A DNA stretch of 64,000 nucleotides from contig NZ_CP080521.1 in NCBI RefSeq assembly GCF_019468565.1, positions 5,394,001 to 5,458,000 of the forward strand. Reading direction: 5' to 3'. Below, in pieces: positions 41,683 to 49,511 of the stretch. Each line of letters begins with the position of its first letter. The stretch's first letter is position 1. Origin of the DNA: Pseudonocardia sp. DSM 110487. Its GTDB lineage: Bacteria; Actinomycetota; Actinomycetes; Mycobacteriales; Pseudonocardiaceae. Position numbers and translations under genes: made by a program. The notes beneath the pieces were generated by a model. It had not been told where the DNA came from. It did not search any database and was given only the letters and a program-made list of their open reading frames with translations.

Positions 41683-42828
41683 ATGACGGAAAGCACGTGG
41701 ACGGACGAGCTCCTCGACTCGATGCGCCGCACTGGAGATCCGGACGCGGATGCAGCTATCGAGCAGACCTACGCGGAGGGCCGGGCAGAGCACGTTCGGA
41801 AAGCGCTGGTCGACTTCGACCGGAACACCGACAGGATTCCGGACGACCTACCCTCGCGACTCCGCGAATACTTCGAGAAGACCGCCGTCCTGCCGGACTG
41901 GGCTGATCCCGACCGGATGGAGCGCGGGAACGACCTGCTGGGCCGGTACCAGCCGTACCTGCTGTCGACGCTGCTGTGCAGTTCACTACCGATGTGCTAC
42001 GGATGCGGCGACGGCGCACAGGTCCTGTACCGATCGCAACGTCTGACGGGGCGGGTGTACCACCGCCTGATCGATACGTCGCAATTCTTGGTGGACGTAC
42101 TGTGTGAAGGTGGTCTGCAGCCCGGCGGCCACGGTGTGCGGACGGCGCAGAAAATCCGCCTGCTGCACGCCACCATGCGCTACCACGCGTCCCGGGACAG
42201 CGACTGGGACCCAGCATGGGGTCATCCCGTCAACCAGGAGGATCTCGCCGGCACCCTGACGAGCTTTTCCGTGGTGGTCCCGGTGGGGTTGCAGCGCCTC
42301 GGCGTCGACCTTCCAGATGGCGATCGCGACGACTTCGTCCACATCTGGCGCGTGATCGGCCACATCCTCGGGATCGATCAACGTCTGAATCCCGCCGACT
42401 TCGACGCCGCGCAGGCACTCATGGACAGGATCCTGGATCGGCAGCAGTCCCCTTCGGAGGCCGGCCGGGCGCTGACCAAGGCCCTTCTGGACTTCATCCG
42501 CGAGACGATGCCAGGATCGGAGTTCGCCTCCCTCGGGCCCACGTTGATCCGTCATCTGGCCGGCGACCATCAATCCGACCTCGTGGACGTTCCCCAGCCG
42601 GATTGGGCCGGCCTGGCCACCGCGGCCGGGCTCGAGGCCGGGGCCGGGTTCAGCGCGGTGACGAGCCGAACCACCAACGCCGTGCCGCTGACCAACCAAC
42701 TCGCCGCCAAGCTCGGGGACGCGGTTCTCAAGAGCGGGATCCGGCTGGCCAACAAGGGGCAGCGGTCGGAATGGCAAGTGCCCACCGGCTTGACCGATAC
42801 CTCCGAGGAAGCAGCGGCATCCCGCTAA
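41683..42828 (+). CDS. Rubber-oxygenase/MpaB-family protein (DUF2236, Lcp-like)
   Basis: 381 aa. Family markers are the central HATMRYHAS (His162, Arg166, corresponding to the heme pocket region of latex-clearing proteins), GHPVNQEDLAGTLTSFSVVV and DDFVHIWRVIGHILGI. Characterised Lcp proteins are heme-b dioxygenases cleaving polyisoprene, but most DUF2236 members have unknown substrates. There is no signal peptide, unlike secreted Lcp, so an intracellular role is more likely. GGGGGA precedes ATG 41683. The stop overlaps the convergent methyltransferase stop. Confidence 0.82.
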   Translation: MTESTWTDELLDSMRRTGDPDADAAIEQTYAEGRAEHVRKALVDFDRNTDRIPDDLPSRLREYFEKTAVLPDWADPDRMERGNDLLGRYQPYLLSTLLCSSLPMCYGCGDGAQVLYRSQRLTGRVYHRLIDTSQFLVDVLCEGGLQPGGHGVRTAQKIRLLHATMRYHASRDSDWDPAWGHPVNQEDLAGTLTSFSVVVPVGLQRLGVDLPDGDRDDFVHIWRVIGHILGIDQRLNPADFDAAQALMDRILDRQQSPSEAGRALTKALLDFIRETMPGSEFASLGPTLIRHLAGDHQSDLVDVPQPDWAGLATAAGLEAGAGFSAVTSRTTNAVPLTNQLAAKLGDAVLKSGIRLANKGQRSEWQVPTGLTDTSEEAAASR

Positions 42829-43538
42829 AAAGGGCGGAAGTCGTCGAACGAGGGTTCGAACGACGGATCAGGCAGGCGAAGGGCTCGCAGGCGGCCGGCT
42901 CCGGTCGCGGGATCGGTCGTGCCGCCGTCGAAGACGTCGGGCATGACGAGCCACCCCATGTTGCTCTCGAAGTAGTGGATCGCCGTGCGCACCGACGGCC
43001 ACCAATAGTCGTCGAGGACGACGATTCCGCCCGGTCGGACGATCTTGCGGAGGAAGTACAGGTCGGTGAAGACCTCGTGGAACCGATGGCTCCCGTCGAC
43101 GAACGCCGCGTCAGCCGTGAACCCCTGCTCGACGAGTCCGGCCAGGGCTTGCGACGACGGCTGCAGAACGAGTCGCGAGGTCGCATCGAGCCCTGACGAT
43201 CGGATCAGCTCCCATCCGACGTTCGACCAGGTCGTCTCCTGCAAGGGGTCGATGATCACATGGAGCGGCCGCTTCCGCGGCACGGAAACCAGCGCCTCTC
43301 CGATCGCGAGCGCCGAACTGCCGTACGCCAAGCCGATCTCGACGATCGTCTCGACCCCCTCCGCGACGACGAGGTCACGCAGGAGGTTGCAGTCCCGCTC
43401 GGGCAGCGTCACCCGCTGGAAATCGCCTTCGTAGTCGCGAGTCCAGCGCGGGCCGTCGAGAACCAGCCGGCGCCGCTCGATCCTGACCCGATCGTGGACG
43501 CGCTTTCGTCGCTCCTCGTCGATCGGCCAGATGTCCAT
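42825..43538 (-). CDS. Class I SAM methyltransferase (Methyltransf_24 type)
   Basis: 237 aa. Motif I is VETIVEIGLAYGSSALAIGEAL, a form seen in O-methyltransferase/cephalosporin-hydroxylase-like proteins. Metal-binding-type acidic residues lie in AAFVDGSHRFHEVF and GGIVVLDDYWWPSV. It has the layout of a small-molecule or sugar methyltransferase. It is convergent with the DUF2236 gene, overlapping by 4 bp. Start ATG 43538. The substrate is unknown. Confidence 0.78.
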   Translation of the reverse strand: MDIWPIDEERRKRVHDRVRIERRRLVLDGPRWTRDYEGDFQRVTLPERDCNLLRDLVVAEGVETIVEIGLAYGSSALAIGEALVSVPRKRPLHVIIDPLQETTWSNVGWELIRSSGLDATSRLVLQPSSQALAGLVEQGFTADAAFVDGSHRFHEVFTDLYFLRKIVRPGGIVVLDDYWWPSVRTAIHYFESNMGWLVMPDVFDGGTTDPATGAGRLRALRLPDPSFEPSFDDFRPF

Positions 43539-43557
43539 CGCTCACCCACTCGCATTA

Positions 43558-43623
43558 CATGATCAGGTCGACACCATACGTGTGGCCTAGCAGGTGTAGA
43601 CCCATGAGGTCGACATGATCATG
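43558..43623. repeat. Inverted repeat with 15-bp arms before the methyltransferase
   Basis: CATGATCAGGTCGAC (43558-43572) and GTCGACATGATCATG (43609-43623) pair at 14 of 15 positions around a 36-bp loop that itself contains CCATACGTGTGG. It lies between the DUF397 stop and the methyltransferase start, so it is either a terminator or an operator. Confidence 0.6.
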
Positions 43624-43638
43624 CGCACGCCCAGGTCG

Positions 43639-43971
43639 CTACGCTGCGCCCACCGCGAGCCGGCATTCCCCCGCTCGCGCCCCGGCGACGAAGGCAGCCC
43701 ACTCGGCGCGCGTGAAGAACAGTTCGCCGCCCTCCCCCGTCATGCGAACGCCCTCGTCCGCGACGAACACCGACGAGTGGGAGGTACTGGTCGCGGCGCC
43801 GGCCGCGAGGTCGTCCCATTCGGCGTGGGTGAAGCGAAGTTCTGCCCCGTCGCGGTCCTTGCTGTCCCGGACGTACACGCCGGTGGAGGTGACGGCCCAT
43901 TCGACGCAGTCGCCGCCGTTGCCACCGGAGAAGGTGCTCTTGACGAACCGGCGGGTGTCCTTGCTGGTCAT
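43639..43971 (-). CDS. DUF397 protein with two domains
   Basis: 110 aa with two DUF397 units: FVKSTFSGGNGGDCVEWAVT ... FTHAEWDDLAAG, and a second, shorter one (VRMTGEGGELFFTRAEWAAFVAGAR). DUF397 proteins are small actinomycete proteins nearly always encoded next to an XRE/DUF5753 regulator and thought to act as its partner or antagonist. The ATG overlaps the regulator stop (ATGA). The duplicated domain is less common than the single form. Confidence 0.85.
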   Translation of the reverse strand: MTSKDTRRFVKSTFSGGNGGDCVEWAVTSTGVYVRDSKDRDGAELRFTHAEWDDLAAGAATSTSHSSVFVADEGVRMTGEGGELFFTRAEWAAFVAGARAGECRLAVGAA

Positions 43972-44804
43972 GACGAGTACTCCTGGAGAGGGATCGCACT
44001 GTTCAGGATGTTCGTGAAGATCGCGCGGTACCGGTCGAGATCCGCGGGCTTCTGGAGATAGGCCGCGGAACTGGCGGTCTCGACATACGCGACCGGTGGG
44101 TCTTCGTCCGGGTTCTCGAAGTCCAGGATCGCGAAGGAGCCGTTCATAGCCGCGTGCGCGCCGGAGCGCAGCGGTAGAACGTCGATGGTGATCTCGGGAC
44201 GGTCGACGGCGTCCCGAAGCTTGGCCAGTTGCGTCTGCATCACCTCCGGCCCTCCGACACTCCGCAGAAGGGCCGCCTCGTTGAGCACGGCATGCAGCCG
44301 GCGCGGCTCCGCGCGGTCGAAGATCGCCTGGCGTTCCATGCGGACGGCGACGCGGCGCTTGATCTCCCCGTCATCGCTCTCTCCCCGAAAGGCCTGGTAG
44401 ATCGCCCGTGCATAGTCCTCGGTCTGCAGCAAGCCCGGGACGAGCTCGGACTCGTACTTGCGGATGCTCGATGCCGCCGGTTCCAACTCCATGTAGAGGC
44501 TGAACCACTCCGGCACCGCATCGTCGCCGTACACGTGCCACCAGCTCGCCTCCTGCGTCGCCAGTGCCAGCGCCTGCAGTGTCGACGTCTCGTCGGCCGC
44601 CACCCCGTACCGGGCGCAGAGGACCGCGATGTCCTGCGGCTTCGCCGGATGCTTCCCGGCCTCGAGCTTGTACAGCTTCGCGCGCGAGATGCCGAGATGT
44701 CGTTCCGCGACCACCTCCTCGACGGACATGCCCGACACGTCACGCAGCTGCCGGAGGCGGCGGCCGAGCTGGCGTCTGACAACGGTCGGTCCCACGGACG
44801 ACAT
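43968..44804 (-). CDS. XRE-family regulator with DUF5753
   Basis: 278 aa. Helix-turn-helix at residues about 8-65 (LGRRLRQLRDVSGMSVEEVV ... SRAKLYKLEAGK), then the DUF5753 region (WFSLYMELEPAASSIRKYE, LVPGLLQTEDYARAI, AILDFENPDEDPPVAYVE). GAGGAG stands just before ATG 44804. Pairs of this kind with DUF397 regulate development, secondary metabolism or stress in Streptomyces. Divergent small genes share its promoter region. Confidence 0.9.
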   Translation of the reverse strand: MSSVGPTVVRRQLGRRLRQLRDVSGMSVEEVVAERHLGISRAKLYKLEAGKHPAKPQDIAVLCARYGVAADETSTLQALALATQEASWWHVYGDDAVPEWFSLYMELEPAASSIRKYESELVPGLLQTEDYARAIYQAFRGESDDGEIKRRVAVRMERQAIFDRAEPRRLHAVLNEAALLRSVGGPEVMQTQLAKLRDAVDRPEITIDVLPLRSGAHAAMNGSFAILDFENPDEDPPVAYVETASSAAYLQKPADLDRYRAIFTNILNSAIPLQEYSS

Positions 44805-44882
44805 CGTGCTCCTCTGCTCTGCGGTCTCCGGAGCCGACATGGTCTCACATCGGAATCGAGTATCGCGACGAGACACAAGAAT

Positions 44883-44907
44883 TGAGAGTTGTTCGGTGAG
44901 ACTCTCA
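44883..44907. promoter_or_regulatory. Palindrome in the XRE divergent promoter
   Basis: TGAGAGT-N11-ACTCTCA, perfect 7-bp arms, lies in the 147-bp gap between the XRE gene and the divergent 72-aa gene. It is a candidate binding site for the XRE protein. Confidence 0.5.
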
Positions 44908-44951
44908 TCGGTACGGTGAGCTGACCGCACATCGACCGGAGAGAAGCTGCG

Positions 44952-45170
44952 ATGACATTCGATGAATGGCACGGCGACACCTCGGCAGTGGCGGCCGCGG
45001 CGCAGTTCCTGGCGGCGGTACCCGGTCGAATCGAGCGAATAGCGGCGAGGCACCATCCCTTGCCCGGGAGCGACATATGCGCGGGATGCAGCGCCGCTCT
45101 CACCCGGCACCCGTGCACAGCGTCGCGTATCGCCGAATTCGCAAGGCAGCGGGGCGGAGGGCGGTCGTGA
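44952..45170 (+). CDS. Small Cys/His-containing protein, unknown
   Basis: 72 aa. RHHPLPGSDICAGCSAALTRHPC contains a CxxC and further His/Cys that could bind zinc. GGAGAG precedes ATG 44952 by about 8 bp. Divergent from the XRE regulator and overlapping the next small gene by GTGA. Similar small Cys-rich proteins accompany XRE/DUF397 cassettes in actinomycetes, which supports a shared function, but none is known. Confidence 0.65.
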   Translation: MTFDEWHGDTSAVAAAAQFLAAVPGRIERIAARHHPLPGSDICAGCSAALTRHPCTASRIAEFARQRGGGRS

Positions 45171-45382
45171 GCCCGTGGCCATGGGCAGGACCCGACGTGG
45201 TCCACCTCGTCGTGACCACGGTCGGCGCCGACGGCGTACGACGGCGCTGGTACGCGGACCTGCACACCGGGCCGGAATCCGGCGAGACCATCAGGCTTCC
45301 CGCCGGGACTCAGATCGTCAAGATCGAGCGACACCGACGCGTGCGGGTCGAGCTGGGGAGACTTCGGACCCGGCGCCGATGA
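45167..45382 (+). CDS. Small basic protein, unknown
   Basis: 71 aa, strand-rich: VVHLVVTTVGADGVRRRWYADL, then PAGTQIVKIERHRRVRVELGRL. GTG 45167 overlaps the stop of the preceding gene. High third-position GC supports it being coding. No family recognised. Confidence 0.55.
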   Translation: MSPWPWAGPDVVHLVVTTVGADGVRRRWYADLHTGPESGETIRLPAGTQIVKIERHRRVRVELGRLRTRRR

Positions 45383-45465
45383 CGCGACGCGAAAAGCACC
45401 GCGGTGCACCCGAAAGCGCCACCACGTACTGATCACACCGATCTTCGGCCGACCCGCGGGTCGCG

Positions 45466-47172
45466 TCAGCCGACGCGGGCTGCGTCGACCGGGGCGGGGA
45501 CGCAGAAGTCGAGGTCACAGCCCTGGTCGGCGCCGAGCACGTGCTCGTGGAACAGACGCCCGTAACCGGTCGGCGGGCCGGGCGGCGCCGCCGGGAGGGC
45601 CGCACGGCGGCGCGCCAGCTCGGCCTCGTCGACGAGCAGGTCGAGCCGGGCCTCGCGCACCGAGAGCCGGATCCGGTCGCCGGTTCGTACGAGCGCGAGC
45701 GGGCCGCCCACCGCCGCCTCCGGCGTGACGTGCAGGACGATCGTGCCGTAGGCGGTGCCGCTCATCCGGGCGTCCGAGATGCGCACGATGTCCTTCACTC
45801 CCGCCCGCGCGAGCTTGCCCGGGATGGGCAGGTAGCCCGCCTCGGGCATGCCGGCGCCGCGGGGACCCGCGTTCTGCAGCACGAGAACGTCGTCGGGCGC
45901 GACGTCGAGGTCGGGGTCGTCGATCCGGGCGGCGAGGTCCTCGAGCGAGGTGAACACGACGGCGCGTCCGGTGGTCTCGAAGAGCGCGGGGTCGGCGGCC
46001 GACCGCTTGATCACCGCACCCTGCGGCGCGAGGGAGCCGCGCAGCCAGACGAGCCCGCCCACGGGCCGCGCCGGGTCGGACAGCGGTCGGACGACGGATC
46101 GGTCCACCCAGCGCGGGCCGTCCCCGAGCACGTCGCCGAGCGTCTTGCCCGTGACGGTCGGGGCGGACAGGTCGAGCAGGTCGCGCAGCTCGTGCAGGAC
46201 CGCGGCGAGGCCGCCGGAGGCGTGCAGGTCCTCCATGTAGTGGTCGCCGGTGGGCTTGAGCTCCACGAGGACCGGCGTGGTGTCGCTCAGTGCGTTCAGC
46301 TCGTCCGGGTCGATCGGCAGGCCGAGGCGCCCGGCCACCGCGGTGAGGTGGATCAGCGCGTTCGTCGAGCCGCCGATCGCGAGCAGCACGCGCAGCGCGT
46401 TGCGCACGGATGCGGGCGTCACCACCTGGTCCGGGGTGCGCCCCGCGCGGGCGATCTCGACGGCCGCAGCGCCCGTGGCCTCGCCGATGCGCAGCCGGTC
46501 GGCGTGCACGGCGGGGGCGGTGGCGCTGCCGGGCAGCGCCATCCCCAGCGCCTCGGCAATGCAGGCCATCGTGCTGGCGGTGCCCATCACCGCGCACGTC
46601 CCGGCCGTGGTGGCGAGGTTGCGCTCGACCTCGGCGATCTCGACGTCGTCGACCTCGCCCGCCCGGTAGCGCGCCCAGAACCGGCGGCAGTCGGTGCAGG
46701 CGCCCAGCCGCTCGCCGTGGTAGCGCCCCGTGGACATCGGCCCGGTGACCAGCTGGATCGCCGGGCGTCCCGCCGAGAACGCGCCCATGAGCTGCGCGGG
46801 CACCGTCTTGTCGCAGCCGCCGACGAGCACCACCGCGTCCATCGGCTGCGCCCGCACCATCTCCTCGACGTCCATCGCCATGAGGTTGCGGAACACCATC
46901 GAGGTGGGGGTCAGGAAACTCTCCCCCAGCGAGATCGTCGGGAACGCCATCGGCAGCCCGCCCGCCGCGAGCACGCCGCGCTCGACGGACGTCACCAGCT
47001 CCGGCTGCGCGCGGTGGCACGGGTTGAAGTCGCTCGGCGAGGTCGCGATCCCGATCACGGGCCGTTCCAGGGACTCCGGCGAACGCCCGCTGGCGTGCAG
47101 GAAGCTGCGGCGCAGGAACCGCGAGAACGCGACGTCGCCGTAGTTCGCGAAGCCCCGGTCGAGACCGCTCAC
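45466..47172 (-). CDS. IlvD/Edd-family sugar-acid dehydratase
   Basis: 568 aa. The Fe-S cluster cysteines are in VGGCDKTVPAQ, LGACTDCRRFW and AGTCAVMGTASTMACI. The last two follow the pattern of pentonate dehydratases rather than of true dihydroxyacid dehydratase. LLAIGGSTNALIHL and ISDARMSGTAYG are family blocks. It is expected to convert D-xylonate or L-arabinonate to the 2-keto-3-deoxy acid. The operon partners (DapA-like enzyme, aldehyde dehydrogenase, GH39) support this. GTGA overlap with the next gene. Confidence 0.88.
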   Translation of the reverse strand: MSGLDRGFANYGDVAFSRFLRRSFLHASGRSPESLERPVIGIATSPSDFNPCHRAQPELVTSVERGVLAAGGLPMAFPTISLGESFLTPTSMVFRNLMAMDVEEMVRAQPMDAVVLVGGCDKTVPAQLMGAFSAGRPAIQLVTGPMSTGRYHGERLGACTDCRRFWARYRAGEVDDVEIAEVERNLATTAGTCAVMGTASTMACIAEALGMALPGSATAPAVHADRLRIGEATGAAAVEIARAGRTPDQVVTPASVRNALRVLLAIGGSTNALIHLTAVAGRLGLPIDPDELNALSDTTPVLVELKPTGDHYMEDLHASGGLAAVLHELRDLLDLSAPTVTGKTLGDVLGDGPRWVDRSVVRPLSDPARPVGGLVWLRGSLAPQGAVIKRSAADPALFETTGRAVVFTSLEDLAARIDDPDLDVAPDDVLVLQNAGPRGAGMPEAGYLPIPGKLARAGVKDIVRISDARMSGTAYGTIVLHVTPEAAVGGPLALVRTGDRIRLSVREARLDLLVDEAELARRRAALPAAPPGPPTGYGRLFHEHVLGADQGCDLDFCVPAPVDAARVG

Positions 47173-48077
47173 GAAGCGACCCGCAGCGCGTGGGGCGTGC
47201 GCCGCAGGTGCTCCAGCAGCACGGGGAGCAGCGGCTCCGGGGCGGGCGCGGCGGGCGGGCGGACGGCGGGCGACGCGATCAACCCGCGGTGCACGAGGCT
47301 GTGCTTGCGCAACGCGAGCGCGATCCCGGCCTGGAACTCGAAGTTGACGAGCGGCAGGTAGTCCAGCCACGCCTCGCGGGCCGCGGCGAACCCGCCGTCG
47401 CGGAACGCGTTCACGCACGCGATCAGGCCCTCGGGCACCGAGAAGCCGGTCATGGCCCCTGCCGAGCCGACGGCGAGCTCGTCGAGCAGGCCGGTTCCGC
47501 CCAGCCCGCCGAACACCGGCACGGAAAGCCCGGCGGCGAGGATCGCGACGGCGGGCGGGCTCGGCGCCGACTCCGACTTCACCGCCACCGCCGCCGGCAC
47601 CCGCCGGACGACCTCGACGAGGTCGGCCGTCGCGATCGACACCCCGCTCATCACCGGGTAGTCCTGCACGACGATGCCCTGCCCGGTCCGCTCGGCGACG
47701 GTGGTGAGCTGGCGGACCACGGCGTCCGGGTCGGGCGAGCCGACCTGCACCATCAGCCCGGCAGGCGACCGGTCCAGCACGTCGAGCACGTTCGCCGCCT
47801 CGGCGCAGGCCGCGTCCGCGTCCAGCGCGGAGAGCCCGATCACCAGCGGCAGCTCCGGGGCCGCCGCCGCGACCGTCCGCACCACGGTCTGCCGCTCGTC
47901 CGGGGTTAGCCGGGCTGCCTCGCCGAACACGCCGAGCGCGGTGAGCCCGGTGGCCCCGATCCGCACGTAGTGCTGCACCTGGCGCGTCAGGGAGTCGGTG
48001 TCGACGCTCGCGCCGTCCGGGGTGAGGGGCGTGGCGAGGACGCCCCACACGCCGGGCGCGAGCTTCTGGACGGTCAT
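47169..48077 (-). CDS. DapA-superfamily lyase/dehydratase
   Basis: 302 aa (beta/alpha)8 barrel. GVFGEAARLTPDERQTVV is the carboxylate-binding region, the Tyr is in VVQDYPVMSG and the Schiff-base Lys in VAVKSESAPS. With an IlvD dehydratase and an aldehyde dehydrogenase in the same operon, it most likely acts on 2-keto-3-deoxy-pentonate, either as a dehydratase giving 2-oxoglutarate semialdehyde (Weimberg route) or as an aldolase (Dahms route). ATGA overlap with the dehydrogenase gene. Confidence 0.85.
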   Translation of the reverse strand: MTVQKLAPGVWGVLATPLTPDGASVDTDSLTRQVQHYVRIGATGLTALGVFGEAARLTPDERQTVVRTVAAAAPELPLVIGLSALDADAACAEAANVLDVLDRSPAGLMVQVGSPDPDAVVRQLTTVAERTGQGIVVQDYPVMSGVSIATADLVEVVRRVPAAVAVKSESAPSPPAVAILAAGLSVPVFGGLGGTGLLDELAVGSAGAMTGFSVPEGLIACVNAFRDGGFAAAREAWLDYLPLVNFEFQAGIALALRKHSLVHRGLIASPAVRPPAAPAPEPLLPVLLEHLRRTPHALRVAS

Positions 48078-49510
48078 ACGGTTCCCCTCGTCGTCACGGC
48101 CGTGGCCACGGTGTAGGCCTCCAGGCTCTCCGTACCCCCCTCGCGGCCGTAGCCCGACAAGTGCACCCCACCGAACGGGGACGCCGCGGCCGCGAGAGCG
48201 GTCTCGTTCACCCCGATCATGCCCACGTCCAGCCCCGCGATCACCCTGTCCGCCCGGGCGAGGTCCGAGGTGAACACGTAGGCGGCGAGGCCATAGGGCA
48301 CATCGCCTGCGCGGGCGAGCCCGTCGTCGAGGTCGGCGAACCGCAGGATCGGCAGGATCGGCCCGAACGGCTCCTCGGTGAGCAGCGCGGCGCCATCGGG
48401 GACGTCGGTGAGCACCGTGGGCGGGTAGAACCAGCCGGGCCCACCGGGGACCCCGCCGCCGCACCCGACGGTCGCGCCGTCGGCCACCGCCTTGTCGACC
48501 AGCTCGGCAACGGCCGCCCGGCGCCGCGCGTTCGCGAGCGGCCCGACGTCGGTGTCCGGGTCGGCGCCCGGCCCCACCCGCAGCGCCGTGACCCGCTCCA
48601 GCACGGCCGCGACGAACCGGTCGTGCACCGCGTCCTGCACGAAGATCCGGCTCGGCGAGATGCACACCTGCCCGGCGTTGCGGAACTTCGCCCGTACGAC
48701 GGCGTCGGCGGCGCGGCCGAGCGCGGCGTCGTCGAGGTCGTCGAGCACCAGCAGCGGGGCGTGGCCGCCCAGCTCGAGGGTGAGCGGCTGCAGGTGGGTC
48801 GCCGACAGCCGCACGAGCTCGCGGCCCACGGGCACCGAGCCGGTCAGCGTGATCTTCGCGATGACCGGCGACTCGATCAGCCGCCTGCTCACCCGCGGCG
48901 GATCGCCGGTGATCAGGTTGACGACGCCGTCGGGCGCCCCGGCGTCCTGAAGGGCCGCCACCAGCGCCATTGCCGTGCGGGGCGCCTCGACCGCGGGGCA
49001 CAGCACGATGCTGCAGCCGTACGCGACTGCGGGCGCGAGCTTGCGGGCCGGCAGCGCCGCCGGGAAGTTCCACGCCGTGAACGCGGCGACCGGGCCGACC
49101 GGGCGCCGCTCCACCCACGATCGGCGGCCCGGTTCGGTGGCCAGCACCCGCCCGTAGGAGCGCACGGCCTCGCCCGCGAACCAGCGGAACTGCTCCGCGG
49201 CCTGCCGCACCTCCGCCCGCGCCTCTGCGATCGGCTTGCCCTGCTCCTCGGTCAGAACGGCGGCGATGGCCTCGGCCCGGTCGAGCAGCAGCGCGGCCGC
49301 GCGGTCGAGGACGGCGCCGCGGTCGGCGGGCGCGGCGTGCCTCCAGGTCGCGAACCCGGCCGCCGCGGCGGCGAGCACGTCGTCGAGATCGGCGTCGGAC
49401 GCGTCCGGGACCCGGCCCACCACCTGCCCGGTGGCGGGATCGTGGATGTCGATCGTGCGCCCGTCGGAGGCGGCGCGCCATGCCTCGCCGATGAGCAGCT
49501 CGTCGGGCAC
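48074..49510 (-). CDS. NAD(P)-dependent aldehyde dehydrogenase
   Basis: 478 aa. Catalytic Cys in FRNAGQVCISPSR, general-base Glu in LTLELGGHAPLLVL, cofactor loop ITLTGSVPVGREL. In this operon it would oxidise 2-oxoglutarate semialdehyde to 2-oxoglutarate (or glycolaldehyde to glycolate). It could also serve the aldarate cluster at 16-19 kb, which makes the same semialdehyde and has no dehydrogenase of its own. The typical Asn in AWNFPAALPARK is present. The start codon is GTG. Confidence 0.9.
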   Translation of the reverse strand: MPDELLIGEAWRAASDGRTIDIHDPATGQVVGRVPDASDADLDDVLAAAAAGFATWRHAAPADRGAVLDRAAALLLDRAEAIAAVLTEEQGKPIAEARAEVRQAAEQFRWFAGEAVRSYGRVLATEPGRRSWVERRPVGPVAAFTAWNFPAALPARKLAPAVAYGCSIVLCPAVEAPRTAMALVAALQDAGAPDGVVNLITGDPPRVSRRLIESPVIAKITLTGSVPVGRELVRLSATHLQPLTLELGGHAPLLVLDDLDDAALGRAADAVVRAKFRNAGQVCISPSRIFVQDAVHDRFVAAVLERVTALRVGPGADPDTDVGPLANARRRAAVAELVDKAVADGATVGCGGGVPGGPGWFYPPTVLTDVPDGAALLTEEPFGPILPILRFADLDDGLARAGDVPYGLAAYVFTSDLARADRVIAGLDVGMIGVNETALAAAASPFGGVHLSGYGREGGTESLEAYTVATAVTTRGTV

Positions 49511-49511
49511 C

